NCBI RefSeq assembly: GCF_001438845.1 | Contig: NZ_JQCL01000080.1 | Span: 162,073-226,072, forward strand | Source of the DNA: Lactiplantibacillus xiangfangensis | GTDB lineage: Bacteria; Bacillota; Bacilli; Lactobacillales; Lactobacillaceae | DNA: 64,000 bases | Direction of reading: 5' to 3' | Part shown: positions 25,601 through 33,281 of the stretch, one piece after another | How positions within the stretch are numbered: position 1 is the first letter of the stretch | How the letters are laid out: the number at the start of each line of letters is the position of its first letter | The notes under the pieces: generated by a model | What the model was told of the DNA's origin: nothing | Seen by the model: only the letters and a program-made list of their open reading frames with translations | Database searches by the model: none | Program-made: the position numbers and the translations under genes

Positions 25601-27643
25601 GGTGTAGTGGCAAAAAATACCGACTTAATTGCAGGCCCGAATACAAAATGGGCAGCAACGGATAATTTTGTTAGTGCGACAGACGCCAGGGGTGAAAAAG
25701 TTGAGTTTAATGACGTCAAAGTCACTGGTGAAGTCGATGCAAGTAAGACCGGCGATTATTCAATCACTTATAGTTATACGGATAGTGCTGGTAATGTTAA
25801 GCAGGCGACTGCGGTAGTAACAGTAAAGGCTAGCGTAGCCGGTGTAGTGGCAAAAAATACCGACTTAATTGTGGGACCAAACACGAAATGGACAGCGACG
25901 GATAATTTTGTCAGCGCGACAGATGCCAAGGGTGAAAAAGTTGAGTTTAATGACGTCAAAGTCACTGGTGAAGTCGATGCAAGTAAGGCCGGCGATTATC
26001 CAATCACTTATAGCTATATAGATAGTGCTGGTAATACCGTGAGTCAAACCGTGACGATTGCGATTAAGGCAACCCAAGCTACGATCAAGGCGACCGATGC
26101 GACCGTGATTGCAGGTCCAGGGGCTGTGTGGACCCCGGAAACTAATTTTGTCAGTGCGCAGGACGCCACCGGTCAAAAATTAACGTTTGATCAAGTCAAA
26201 GTTGCTGGCGCTGTCGATTTGCATACCCCAGGCCATTACGCAGTCACTTATCAATACACTGATGTGGCGGGTAATTTGATTACAGCGCCAATTATGGTTA
26301 AAGTCGTCGCTACTCAAGCGACGTTGAAGGTCAAGGATACTGCGGTGATTGCGGGCAAAGGGACGTGGACACCAGCTGACAACTTTGTTAGTGCGACGGA
26401 TGCTGCCGGAGAATCGTTAACGGTTGATCAAATCAAAGTTGACGGTCAGGTTGATCTACAAACACCAGGAACTTATCAAGTGACCTATCGTTACCTTGAT
26501 AGTGCGCGCAATCAACAGACTCAGACAGTCACTATTGACGTTGCCAAGACGCGGTCTGGTTTGGTCGTCAAAGATAGTCAGTTAGTCGCTGGCCCCAAAA
26601 CAGATTGGCAACCGGCAGATAACTTTGTAAGTGCAACGGATGCAATCGGTAAACCGCTTAATGTCACCGATTTAAAAGTAACCGGGAGTGTTGATCCAAC
26701 TAAGCCCGGTGATTATAAAGTGACGTATACGTACACGGATGCCTATGGGAATGAAGTAGCCAAAACGATTACTGTCAGTGTGATTGCGAGCCAACTTAGT
26801 TTGGACGCGAAAAATGCGCCAATTATTGCTGGGCCTGAGTCGACTTGGAACGCCAAAGACAACTTTGTGAATGCGACGGATGCGGCTGGTAAGACTATCA
26901 GCTTAGCTGACGTAACAGTAACGGGTACGGTTAATCCCAACCAAGCCGGTGATTACAAGGTCACATACACGTATACGGATGCGTTTGGCAACGAAGTTAC
27001 ACAAACAATTACCGTTAAAGTCGTTACGAGCCAAGTCGCTTTAAAAGTTAAGGACAGTCAGCTTAAAGTTGGTGCCAAGTGGCAGGCATCGGATAATTTA
27101 GTTCTGGCAACGAATGCCACGGGACAAGCACTGACTGTTGATGATCTGATCGTCACGGGAATGGTTGAAACGGCCCAAGCTGGGGCTTACAAAGTGACGT
27201 ATCAGTACACCGATGCTGCTGGCAATGTGGCGACCGCGACGGCTATGATCACGGTCACGGCAGATGCTGAGCAGCCAGGCAGTGGTGATCAAGTTAACGC
27301 TGGCGACGAAAACAACGGGAATAATAATGGTGACAGTGGTTTAATCAATGAAAATAACGGAAATAATAATGGTGACGGTGATTTGATCAACGAAGGCAAT
27401 GGTAATGGTCATCAGATTGATGGCGGATACCCGCTTAACTTGAGCAATAGTGGTCGTCAAACTAGTGTGGCTGGTGACCGGATTGTCAGCAGTCAACCGA
27501 GTTTGAAGCAGCCAACGACAACGCGTAAGTCAACCAGATCATTGCCACAAGCCAATGAAAAGCAGACCGCATCGTGGGTAGCTTTGGCGGGTGTTGGGTT
27601 AATGGCGATGCTTGCTACGGTTGGTTATCGCCGGAAACATTAG
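22667..27643 (+). CDS. Giant cell-wall adhesin with DUF285 region and 12 Ig-like repeats
   Basis: 1658 residues from ATG 22667, selected because GGGGGAG is 7 bases upstream; an ATG 27 bases earlier is not preceded by a site. Order: KxYKxGKxW-type signal peptide (KMYKKGRFWIFAGIAVA... SQADA), a Ser/Thr-rich stretch (~45-170), a linker, DUF285 repeats (~310-440), twelve Ig-like repeats of ~80 residues (from ~540 to ~1540), an Asn/Gly-rich linker, and a sorting region. The motif there is LPQANE, with Ala where LPxTG has Thr; the hydrophobic stretch and YRRKH tail are normal. Paralogue of the adhesin at 1-2946. Probably surface-exposed and adhesive; ligand unknown. Confidence 0.95.
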   Translation: MRQVQNEKHYYKMYKKGRFWIFAGIAVATINMGALTSQADAVTAVKETSSTSTNSESEISQSQVVLRQPDSSVVNSGSDSSTSATNTDTAVTQAKSSTATGEQDQNETVVKSGGSANQTVSSSRHSQAESSSDSQASSEQSKTNEIVNGTKETVASSDEQSVTETPITPATTPDITDEAPKNTPKSSPATLVESEAASKESIISVNTIGTVDSVSDPDIEAQLTKHQSVTKLNLLTSNVFGAAAVQENKLSRASLMKAADVTVLASGTWGTSPWKVTSDGLLTIGSGTFGTDSMAPWEGNNYLPDMTRVRAVISKVVIDKNVVAGHYLSYLFFKKNTDPGYVPLTEIDGLENIDVSHATEMYGVFSGDQVSDLSGIKDWDTSNVTEMSAMFSSNPITDSSKLPVGNWNVGKVQSFNSMFSNMPIKSLDLSHWNVGADGQKITFGGMFLVDPQLKSLNISGWNMSNATQFANLFSNNTALSSLTVSEQTRFGTDSDLPSVPTAEKTWQSTTGGDKYTSAELMSLYSNTSSNIPTGTITYVWEPASKSNFEVGPITVIAGPKSTWSAKDNVTSLVDGEGKKVDLSSANINNLVKVVSVNGNQYNDTVNVRTTGQNDQVVNAVVLAYTDSYGAVRQETTTVTVVKSQARLVGQNVSVNMGPKPNWQVSDAVDRTASLNAVGDTLPDAEVATVTATGLDLTKAGAQKVTLTYVDQYGNTVSTTVTVTMVASQADFKSRDVTIVAGDLAKWSWQDSVASATDFAGVPVATDALAKLSIVADKQPDLQTPGDYPITLTYTDSDGNVVTHIVQVKVVENKATIQTQPIQIIAGPSAQVDLKAALTKLTAVDGTDVAFENAKLTTNTDQLDLNTVGKQTAMVTYQDEAGYVHTAEIEITLVPSKAALTSKNSTIFIGPKTPAWTAAMNLTSAKDSDGHDLAIDAVTVDGNVDIKTAGDYSVNYSYTDSAGNVKEVTAVVTVKASAAGVVAKNTDLIAGPNTKWAATDNFVSATDARGEKVEFNDVKVTGEVDASKTGDYSITYSYTDSAGNVKQATAVVTVKASVAGVVAKNTDLIVGPNTKWTATDNFVSATDAKGEKVEFNDVKVTGEVDASKAGDYPITYSYIDSAGNTVSQTVTIAIKATQATIKATDATVIAGPGAVWTPETNFVSAQDATGQKLTFDQVKVAGAVDLHTPGHYAVTYQYTDVAGNLITAPIMVKVVATQATLKVKDTAVIAGKGTWTPADNFVSATDAAGESLTVDQIKVDGQVDLQTPGTYQVTYRYLDSARNQQTQTVTIDVAKTRSGLVVKDSQLVAGPKTDWQPADNFVSATDAIGKPLNVTDLKVTGSVDPTKPGDYKVTYTYTDAYGNEVAKTITVSVIASQLSLDAKNAPIIAGPESTWNAKDNFVNATDAAGKTISLADVTVTGTVNPNQAGDYKVTYTYTDAFGNEVTQTITVKVVTSQVALKVKDSQLKVGAKWQASDNLVLATNATGQALTVDDLIVTGMVETAQAGAYKVTYQYTDAAGNVATATAMITVTADAEQPGSGDQVNAGDENNGNNNGDSGLINENNGNNNGDGDLINEGNGNGHQIDGGYPLNLSNSGRQTSVAGDRIVSSQPSLKQPTTTRKSTRSLPQANEKQTASWVALAGVGLMAMLATVGYRRKH
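25571..26050 (+). repeat. Nearly identical 240-base tandem duplication inside adhesin
   Basis: 25571-25810 and 25811-26050 align without gaps, with few differences. They encode the Ig-like repeats starting AAGVVAKNTDLIAGPNTKW and VAGVVAKNTDLIVGPNTKW. The other repeats are much more diverged, so this pair is recent or gene-converted. Confidence 0.92.
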
Positions 27644-27753
27644 TTGGCAGTTAACTGAATGATAAAAAATTAGCTCTGATGCATGGAGTTAGCAGTTTCT
27701 TTTCTTTCTGGCTCAGCGCCGTAAGAGTAGCAGGGCTCGTTATGCATAAGCTT

Positions 27754-27802
27754 AAAAAGGTAGTTCTGAGCAATCATGTGATTGCTCAGAACTACCTTTT
27801 TT
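27754..27802 (+). terminator. Terminator of the giant adhesin gene
   Basis: Perfect 23-base arms around TG, ending in a T-run; the stem core (GGTAGTTC/GAACTACC) is shared with the terminator at 2975-3024. Confidence 0.94.
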
Positions 27803-27874
27803 GATGCGATCCGGGAATTTTGTTCCGGACTCTTACCCAGTGTTTTAATACCGTCGTTATGGTTGAAAGCTTAC

Positions 27875-28963
27875 TTAGCCGAAATAATAGTAAGACCCGA
27901 CGATGGCAATCCAGAGCGTCACCCAGGCAATACCGGCGCAAAGGTTGAGATAATACAAGTGATAATGAAACTGCTTGAACCGCTCGTTGTCATGTACCGT
28001 GAATGGTAATGCGTCAGTTTTTAACTGTTGTAAGTAGTGGTAACGTTTAGTTGGCCAAAGTGCGCCGATTGTTTCGAGAATAATTAACGTGATTAAAGCA
28101 AAGACAGCTGCCGGAAAAACGGCGGATGAATCGGTCGCAAAGCTTGGTGCAATGATATTTGTGTACAGTGTCCAGATGGCCATCAGAGTAAAAATGTAGG
28201 CGACCGACCGGGCAATTGTAACCGACAAAAGTGATTTTTTTAATTTGGGCTGTTGTTTCAGCAATTCCCGGTTGGCACGGTAATTTAACGTCCAAAATTT
28301 AGCCGATTGTCCGGGCTTAGCGGTCACATAACGGGTTTGGTAAAGGTACGGGAATTGAATTAAGAAAGTTATCAATGCCGTAATTGGAATCGCCGCAATC
28401 GCTATAATAACAAGGTATTCAATTACCAGAATTGGCGCGGTACTGGTACTGATTGCGCGACTGACCCACGCAATGAGAATGAATAAATCTAAGAAGATAA
28501 TACTCCCGATACTTTGGCGCCGGTAACGTTTAAATTCTTTGGCAGTGCTCAGCTGGAACTCGGGATGACTGTCGGTGTGCCGGGCCCAATAATGATAACT
28601 TTGCGAAGGCCACATCAACGCAGGAATGAGTAACAGTAACCCACCACTGATTAGCAGAATCGTACTAGTAATGGCTGTTCCAGTTGGAAAAATCAGTAAT
28701 GTTAACTTGGTTTCCAATTGAACAGTGCTGATCAAAATCAAGACAAGCCCAACGATCCAAGCAAGCTGGGTGAAACCAAACAGGGCCCGTAATTTTGGTG
28801 ACTGCTGAGTCAGCTGCTGACGCGCACGGTGTTGCAACTGTAGCTGATCTTTAATTCCCAGAGATTTAACGGGTTGGAGATAGGGATGCTGCAAGTTACG
28901 GTAACCTAGCCAAAGTGCAAGTGCTAATAATAAGACTAGGAGAATGAGAACAGTAATTAACAT
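27875..28963 (-). CDS. Unrecognised polytopic membrane protein with two duplicated halves
   Basis: 362 residues, about nine membrane helices. The halves are related: HPYLQPVKS... HRARQQLTQQSPKLRAL in the first matches FPYLYQTRY... YRANRELLKQQPKLKKSL in the second; WPSQSYHYWARH... FKRYRR... IAWVSRAI matches WPTKRYHYLQQL... FKQFHYH... IAWVTLWI. No enzyme or transporter motif was recognised. It lies between the giant adhesin and muramidase 2, reading away from the latter. Start ATG 28963 follows AAAGGAC. A role at the cell surface is only a guess from location. Confidence 0.75.
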   Translation of the reverse strand: MLITVLILLVLLLALALWLGYRNLQHPYLQPVKSLGIKDQLQLQHRARQQLTQQSPKLRALFGFTQLAWIVGLVLILISTVQLETKLTLLIFPTGTAITSTILLISGGLLLLIPALMWPSQSYHYWARHTDSHPEFQLSTAKEFKRYRRQSIGSIIFLDLFILIAWVSRAISTSTAPILVIEYLVIIAIAAIPITALITFLIQFPYLYQTRYVTAKPGQSAKFWTLNYRANRELLKQQPKLKKSLLSVTIARSVAYIFTLMAIWTLYTNIIAPSFATDSSAVFPAAVFALITLIILETIGALWPTKRYHYLQQLKTDALPFTVHDNERFKQFHYHLYYLNLCAGIAWVTLWIAIVGSYYYFG

Positions 28964-29453
28964 AAACAGTAAGTCCTTTAAAAAATTATAGTCGAGCTTA
29001 GTTTTAAGTGTAAAACTAAATTATGTGCAAAATGTGACGATAGTTGCAATATTATCATTTTGGTGGCTTGCTGTTAAGGCGTAGATAACTAATGAATTGG
29101 GATGTAATAAGCATTTTAATTAATTCGATGGCAAGTCATTATGACTGTAAACTTAGGTGGTAAGGCAAAAAAGCGGACGAGTTACGGGCCTTAATTACTT
29201 TTTGTAATCTTTTTGTAACTGCTAATATTAGTTAATTTATGTTAAATTATTAGTAAGAAATATTCAAAGGGTTGTCATAAATTTAGCAGCAGTTGCTAGT
29301 TTTTTTAAAGTTTACATAGATAAGACAATTACGGGTGGTAGCAAAACGCTGTCAGCCGTTAGTTTTACGGGGAAATTTTGAAGCTACCGGTGTTGGGCTC
29401 GTTGGATTTTTTAAGGTTAAATAATATTCTTAATTTTGAAAGGTGAATTGAAT
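28964..29453. other. 490-base control region of muramidase 2
   Basis: AT-rich, no gene seen. Contains the WalR box at 29203-29219 and A/T-rich promoter-like sequence after it, but no unambiguous -35/-10 pair. The mRNA leader could exceed 150 bases. Confidence 0.55.
29203..29219 (+). promoter_or_regulatory. WalR (YycF) box before muramidase 2
   Basis: TGTAAT CTTTT TGTAAC matches TGTWAH-N5-TGTWAH exactly, 251 bases before the GTG start. The paralogous muramidase gene has the same kind of box at 20683-20699. Confidence 0.78.
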
Positions 29454-31094
29454 GTGGGATTAAAAAAAGGATGGGGATTAGCGCTAGCAACTTTGGGCTT
29501 TGGTTTGACGATGGGTGTGACCACGCAAGCACAAGCCGCAAAGCCAATACCAGATATTTCTGAATGGCAAGGCCGATTGACAGGGACACAGGTTCACAGT
29601 ATGAAATCGCAAGTGAACTTTGTTATCAACCGGGTTCAGTACGGCTACAACTATGAAGATAATCATCATAGAAATAATGAAAGTTTATACGTGAAATACG
29701 GGGTGCCATTTGGTTCGTATGATTTTGCAACGTTTAAGAGTGCGGCGGGCGCAAGGGCCGAAGCACAACGTTTCTATCAACGTTCAAATAAGAAAACCCG
29801 TTTCTACATTTTAGACTTTGAAACGACTTCAATGGGGAGTTCAGCGGCGAACGCGGCGGTTAAAGCTTGGTACCAAGAAATGCGGAAACTGACGAAGAAA
29901 CACTTGATTTTCTATTCTTATCAGTCGTTTGCAACTACCTATGCTAACTCGTCACGGCAGGCGTTCGATGCGCAGTGGATCGCCAACTATTCTCAACGGC
30001 CAACGGTGCCATTTTCATTGTGGCAATACACGAGTACTTATTACTTGTCGTCCTTGAATCAACGGGTCGATAACAGCTTGTATGATAAGGCGACCGTTAG
30101 CCAGTACCATTCATTAAATTGGTGGTTAAACAAGAAAAAGAAGAAGACGACTACTAAGACGACAGCGGTTAAGGCAGCAACACCTGCCAAGGCAGCGGCT
30201 AAGCCAGTAGTTAAACCAGCAGTTCAAGCTAAGCCAGCGCCAGCCAAGGTCAAGTATTCTTATAGCAAGTATAAAGTTGGTCAACGGGCTTACCTTCGTC
30301 CGGCCGCGACCCACTACTACGGTGGCGAAGCCATTCCTGCTGACAAGCGAAAGCAACCGTATACGATCAAAGCGGTGAAGGCCGTTACGACGTCCCGTTC
30401 AAAACAAATCGTTTACGTGGCTGGATTGAACAAATGGGTCTTAGCCCAAGACGTCACTGGCTTTTGGCGGAGTAAGAGTACCGGTAAGTTTAGAGTCAAG
30501 GTCACTATGAACGTCTATCGTGATGCGAAGATGACCCAAAAGACCGGTGCCAAAGTGCTTAAAGGTAAGAAAGTCACGGGTCACGTTGTCCGCGCTGGTA
30601 ATTATTATCGGATCAAGATGGATAAGGGCGGTTACATTTCAGCCAAAGCGCGGAACACGAGTTTCAAAAAGGTGAAGTACGCTTTCAGCAGTTACAAGGC
30701 CGGACAAAATGCTTACATTGCATCGAAAGCCAAGACTTATTACGGTGGGGCTGTGATTCCGGCGTCAGCCAAGCTGAAACCTTATAAGATTACCAAGACC
30801 AAGACTAAGGTGACGAGTCGTTCACGTAAAATTGTCTACGTTCGTCATTTGAAACACTGGGTCCGGACACAGGACATGATTGGTTATTGGAAGAAGGGTT
30901 CCAAAGGCACGTTTAAGGTTCGAAGCAAGGCTAACGTTTACAAGAAGTCGACTTTGAAGCATAAAGTGCGTCACCTGACTAAGAATAGCCGAATCAGTGG
31001 TAAGGTCATCAAGAAGGGCCATTTATACCGGGTTAAACTCAGCAGTGGTGGTTACGTGACCGCTAAAGTTAGTGTCATTAGTAAAGTAAAATAA
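29454..31094 (+). CDS. Secreted GH25 muramidase (lysozyme) 2
   Basis: 546 residues from GTG 29454 (AAAGGTG 8 bases upstream), giving signal peptide MGLKKGWGLALATLG... with cleavage after AQA near 28. The GH25 domain has Asp34 in PDISEWQ and Asp121/Glu123 in LDFETTS. A Lys/Ala/Pro-rich linker (~225-265) leads to two copies of the ~75-residue basic module (YSKYKVGQRAYL... and FSSYKAGQNAYI...), one more than in muramidase 1. The very basic C-terminus may bind teichoic acid or peptidoglycan. A wall-remodelling autolysin is likely. Confidence 0.94.
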   Translation: MGLKKGWGLALATLGFGLTMGVTTQAQAAKPIPDISEWQGRLTGTQVHSMKSQVNFVINRVQYGYNYEDNHHRNNESLYVKYGVPFGSYDFATFKSAAGARAEAQRFYQRSNKKTRFYILDFETTSMGSSAANAAVKAWYQEMRKLTKKHLIFYSYQSFATTYANSSRQAFDAQWIANYSQRPTVPFSLWQYTSTYYLSSLNQRVDNSLYDKATVSQYHSLNWWLNKKKKKTTTKTTAVKAATPAKAAAKPVVKPAVQAKPAPAKVKYSYSKYKVGQRAYLRPAATHYYGGEAIPADKRKQPYTIKAVKAVTTSRSKQIVYVAGLNKWVLAQDVTGFWRSKSTGKFRVKVTMNVYRDAKMTQKTGAKVLKGKKVTGHVVRAGNYYRIKMDKGGYISAKARNTSFKKVKYAFSSYKAGQNAYIASKAKTYYGGAVIPASAKLKPYKITKTKTKVTSRSRKIVYVRHLKHWVRTQDMIGYWKKGSKGTFKVRSKANVYKKSTLKHKVRHLTKNSRISGKVIKKGHLYRVKLSSGGYVTAKVSVISKVK

Positions 31095-31116
31095 ACGCTG
31101 TTTAATCGTTATAACT

Positions 31117-31162
31117 AAAGCATCCCGCTTAGAAATCTTTGGATTTTTAAGTGGGATGCTTT
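31117..31162 (+). terminator. Terminator of muramidase 2 gene
   Basis: AAAGCATCCCGCTTAGAAATC pairs with GATTTTTAAGTGGGATGCTTT with minor G-U/bulge defects. Confidence 0.88.
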
Positions 31163-31272
31163 AGTTTGGTCTCAACCGATCGTTAGTTTTTCAAGGGACG
31201 CATCGGTTATGTGACGAAACGGTTGGCCGGATATGCTAAAATAGAGGCAGAATGGTTGTGGAGGTCACGATT

Positions 31273-32379
31273 ATGCAAAAACAAGTAACGATTATTGGAA
31301 GTGGGATTGTGGGAGCCGTCACTGCTTACTACTTGAGTGCGGACCCGACGTTAAGTGTCACCCTTTATGATGAAGGAATTGGCCAGGCAACGAAAAACGC
31401 CGCGGGGATTATTTTCCCGTGGCTGTCAAAGCGTCGTAACAAACGTTGGTACCAGCTTGCTAAAGCGGGTGCCGCGCTATATCCAGAAATTGTTGCGGAT
31501 ACCCAAATGGGCTATTCCGTTTACCAGCAAGCTGGTACGGTTGTCACACGGGAAAATCCGGATGATTTGCAGGCCTTGTACGACCTCGCACTTGAACGCC
31601 GTAAGACTGCGCCACAGATGGGCAACGTTGAAAAGCTGAGTGCCGCGGAAGTGCAGGATAAGATTCCGTTACTGACGGCGCCACAACCCGGTGTGTTCGT
31701 CAGCGGTGGTGCGCGGGTCGACGGTGATAAGTTTGCCCATAACCTGCTCAAATACGCTGAAAAACGCAACTTGGTGCGGCACAAGGGCAAGGTTCGGTTA
31801 GGCGATCAGGGCCAGTTATTGACGGTCAATGGTCAGCAAGCTTACGATACTTTGATTTTGGCCGTTGGTGCGTGGTTAAAGCCGCTATTACTACCAATGA
31901 AAATTGTCGCGGACGTTCGACCTCAAAAAGGACAGCTGATTGAAATGCAGCTGCCTGAAACGTGGGGGGATGACGTGCCGGTCCTCATGCCTGAAGGTGA
32001 ACGTGACTTTATTCCGTTCACGCGCAATAAGCTCGTGGTAGGGGCGACCCATGAAAATGATCAGGGTTACGACTTACAAGCTTCCGACCTCGTAGAAAAT
32101 GACTTATTTGCAAGCGGCTATAAACTTGACAGTCGGTTACGTAAGGACCAGATCACGCAGGTCAAAGTGGGGACCCGTGCGTATACGAGGGACTTCGCAC
32201 CGTTCTTTGGCCCGTTGCCAGATAATCCCCACATTTTAGTTGCTAGTGGACTGGGGTCTTCTGGACTGACGACCGGTCCGATGATTGGTAAATTGTTGGC
32301 TGATTACGTTCGCACAGGCAAGCATGATTGGGATAACTACCAGCTACCAGTTGAAAACTACCTCACACCCGCAGATTAG
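31273..32379 (+). CDS. FAD-dependent amino acid oxidoreductase (DadA/glycine oxidase family)
   Basis: 368 residues from ATG 31273 behind GGAGGT. N-terminal Rossmann motif VTIIGSGIVGAVTAYYLS binds the FAD ADP moiety; FVSGGARVDGDKFAHNLL and the C-terminal GLGSSGLTTGPMIGKLLADY are typical of the DAO family. It should oxidise an amine or amino acid in the cytoplasm; the substrate is not predictable. Its last four bases overlap the 3' end of the convergent RNase H-like gene. Confidence 0.9.
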   Translation: MQKQVTIIGSGIVGAVTAYYLSADPTLSVTLYDEGIGQATKNAAGIIFPWLSKRRNKRWYQLAKAGAALYPEIVADTQMGYSVYQQAGTVVTRENPDDLQALYDLALERRKTAPQMGNVEKLSAAEVQDKIPLLTAPQPGVFVSGGARVDGDKFAHNLLKYAEKRNLVRHKGKVRLGDQGQLLTVNGQQAYDTLILAVGAWLKPLLLPMKIVADVRPQKGQLIEMQLPETWGDDVPVLMPEGERDFIPFTRNKLVVGATHENDQGYDLQASDLVENDLFASGYKLDSRLRKDQITQVKVGTRAYTRDFAPFFGPLPDNPHILVASGLGSSGLTTGPMIGKLLADYVRTGKHDWDNYQLPVENYLTPAD

Positions 32380-32762
32380 TTTTTGAGGTGTAACCCTTGC
32401 TGGGCTAACTGGTGGGCACCGTGGTTCTCACTTTCAGCGATCCACTGAGTGACGACCACTTGGCACTGGTCCTGTAGGTGTAGTAAGGTAGCTAGTTCGA
32501 CTGCAAAGTGTTTGCTATAGGCTTTATCAACACTTTCGGCAACCACTTGGCTGTCGGTGTAAAAGAAGACGACTTGGTCAGGACCATAAGAATCTAATAA
32601 TATTTTAAAGCCAGCAATCGCGGCTAAAAATTCCGCGGTATGATTATCACTGTCTGGCAAAACCTGCTTGTACTGGTGTTGCTGACCTTGATCAATTAAT
32701 AGAATGCCCGCGGCACTCTGGTTAGTTTGCGGCGTCGTGGCTGCATCTGTATATAATTGCAA
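32376..32762 (-). CDS. RNase HI-like protein (YpeP/RnhA family)
   Basis: 128 residues with an RNase H fold: Asp in LYTDAA, Glu in NHTAEFLA and Asp in FFYTDSQ match three of the four catalytic carboxylates. The fourth, in the usual N-x-x-x-D-x-L-A motif, is His here (NHGAHQLA). Several ribonuclease H-like proteins of Gram-positive bacteria differ at this position, so activity is possible but unproven. No substrate-binding basic protrusion is evident. Divergent from the EbsA-like gene. Confidence 0.86.
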   Translation of the reverse strand: MQLYTDAATTPQTNQSAAGILLIDQGQQHQYKQVLPDSDNHTAEFLAAIAGFKILLDSYGPDQVVFFYTDSQVVAESVDKAYSKHFAVELATLLHLQDQCQVVVTQWIAESENHGAHQLAQQGLHLKN

Positions 32763-32797
32763 TGATTATCGCTCCATCTTGAAAGGAATTTATTAAC

Positions 32798-33187
32798 GTG
32801 AATAATGCGAAACATACTTTTAAGTATCAACCAAATTGGGCGTCAAGTCTAATTGTTTGGTCTTGGACATTACTAATTGGCATGGCCGGCCTAATTTATT
32901 GGCTCGAAGTCATGAAGTTTAAATGGTCCTTTGTTGTGATTGGGCTCATCTTTATTGCGGTGGTGGCTGTTCAGTTGAGCTTACGCCGGGTCTCCATTGA
33001 CCGTAATTTATTGATTTTTAGTACCGTTTTTAATCGCTCCTGGCTAGTGATTCCCCGTGATCAGCTGGAATTAATTGCGCCAGTTCGTGGGGGCATCAAG
33101 GTTCAGATCGATGGCAACGCGTATCAATTTTTAATGCGGAAAAAGGCCCGGACGGCGTTGATTGAACTCGCCCAAGAAGCTAAATAG
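32798..33187 (+). CDS. EbsA-family membrane protein
   Basis: 129 residues from GTG 32798, AAAGGAA upstream. Two membrane helices (~15-35 and ~45-62) precede a soluble PH-like domain (RRVSIDRNLLIFSTVFNRSWLVIPRDQLELI...). It resembles the small EbsA protein of enterococci and lactobacilli, linked to expression of pheromone-binding surface material, with no defined biochemical activity. Adjacent to the RNase H-like gene as in related species. Confidence 0.75.
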   Translation: MNNAKHTFKYQPNWASSLIVWSWTLLIGMAGLIYWLEVMKFKWSFVVIGLIFIAVVAVQLSLRRVSIDRNLLIFSTVFNRSWLVIPRDQLELIAPVRGGIKVQIDGNAYQFLMRKKARTALIELAQEAK

Positions 33188-33216
33188 CCGAACTAACTAA
33201 GGCTAATATTTATTAA

Positions 33217-33247
33217 TTGTTCCTATTTTTAGATTATTCGGTATAAT
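33217..33247 (+). promoter_or_regulatory. Putative fhs promoter
   Basis: Perfect TATAAT at 33242-33247; TTGTTC at 33217-33222 gives a long 19-base spacer. Located 35 bases before the fhs start. Confidence 0.5.
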
Positions 33248-33281
33248 GAGAGTCAGATTATGATTAAAAGGGGCGGAATTG

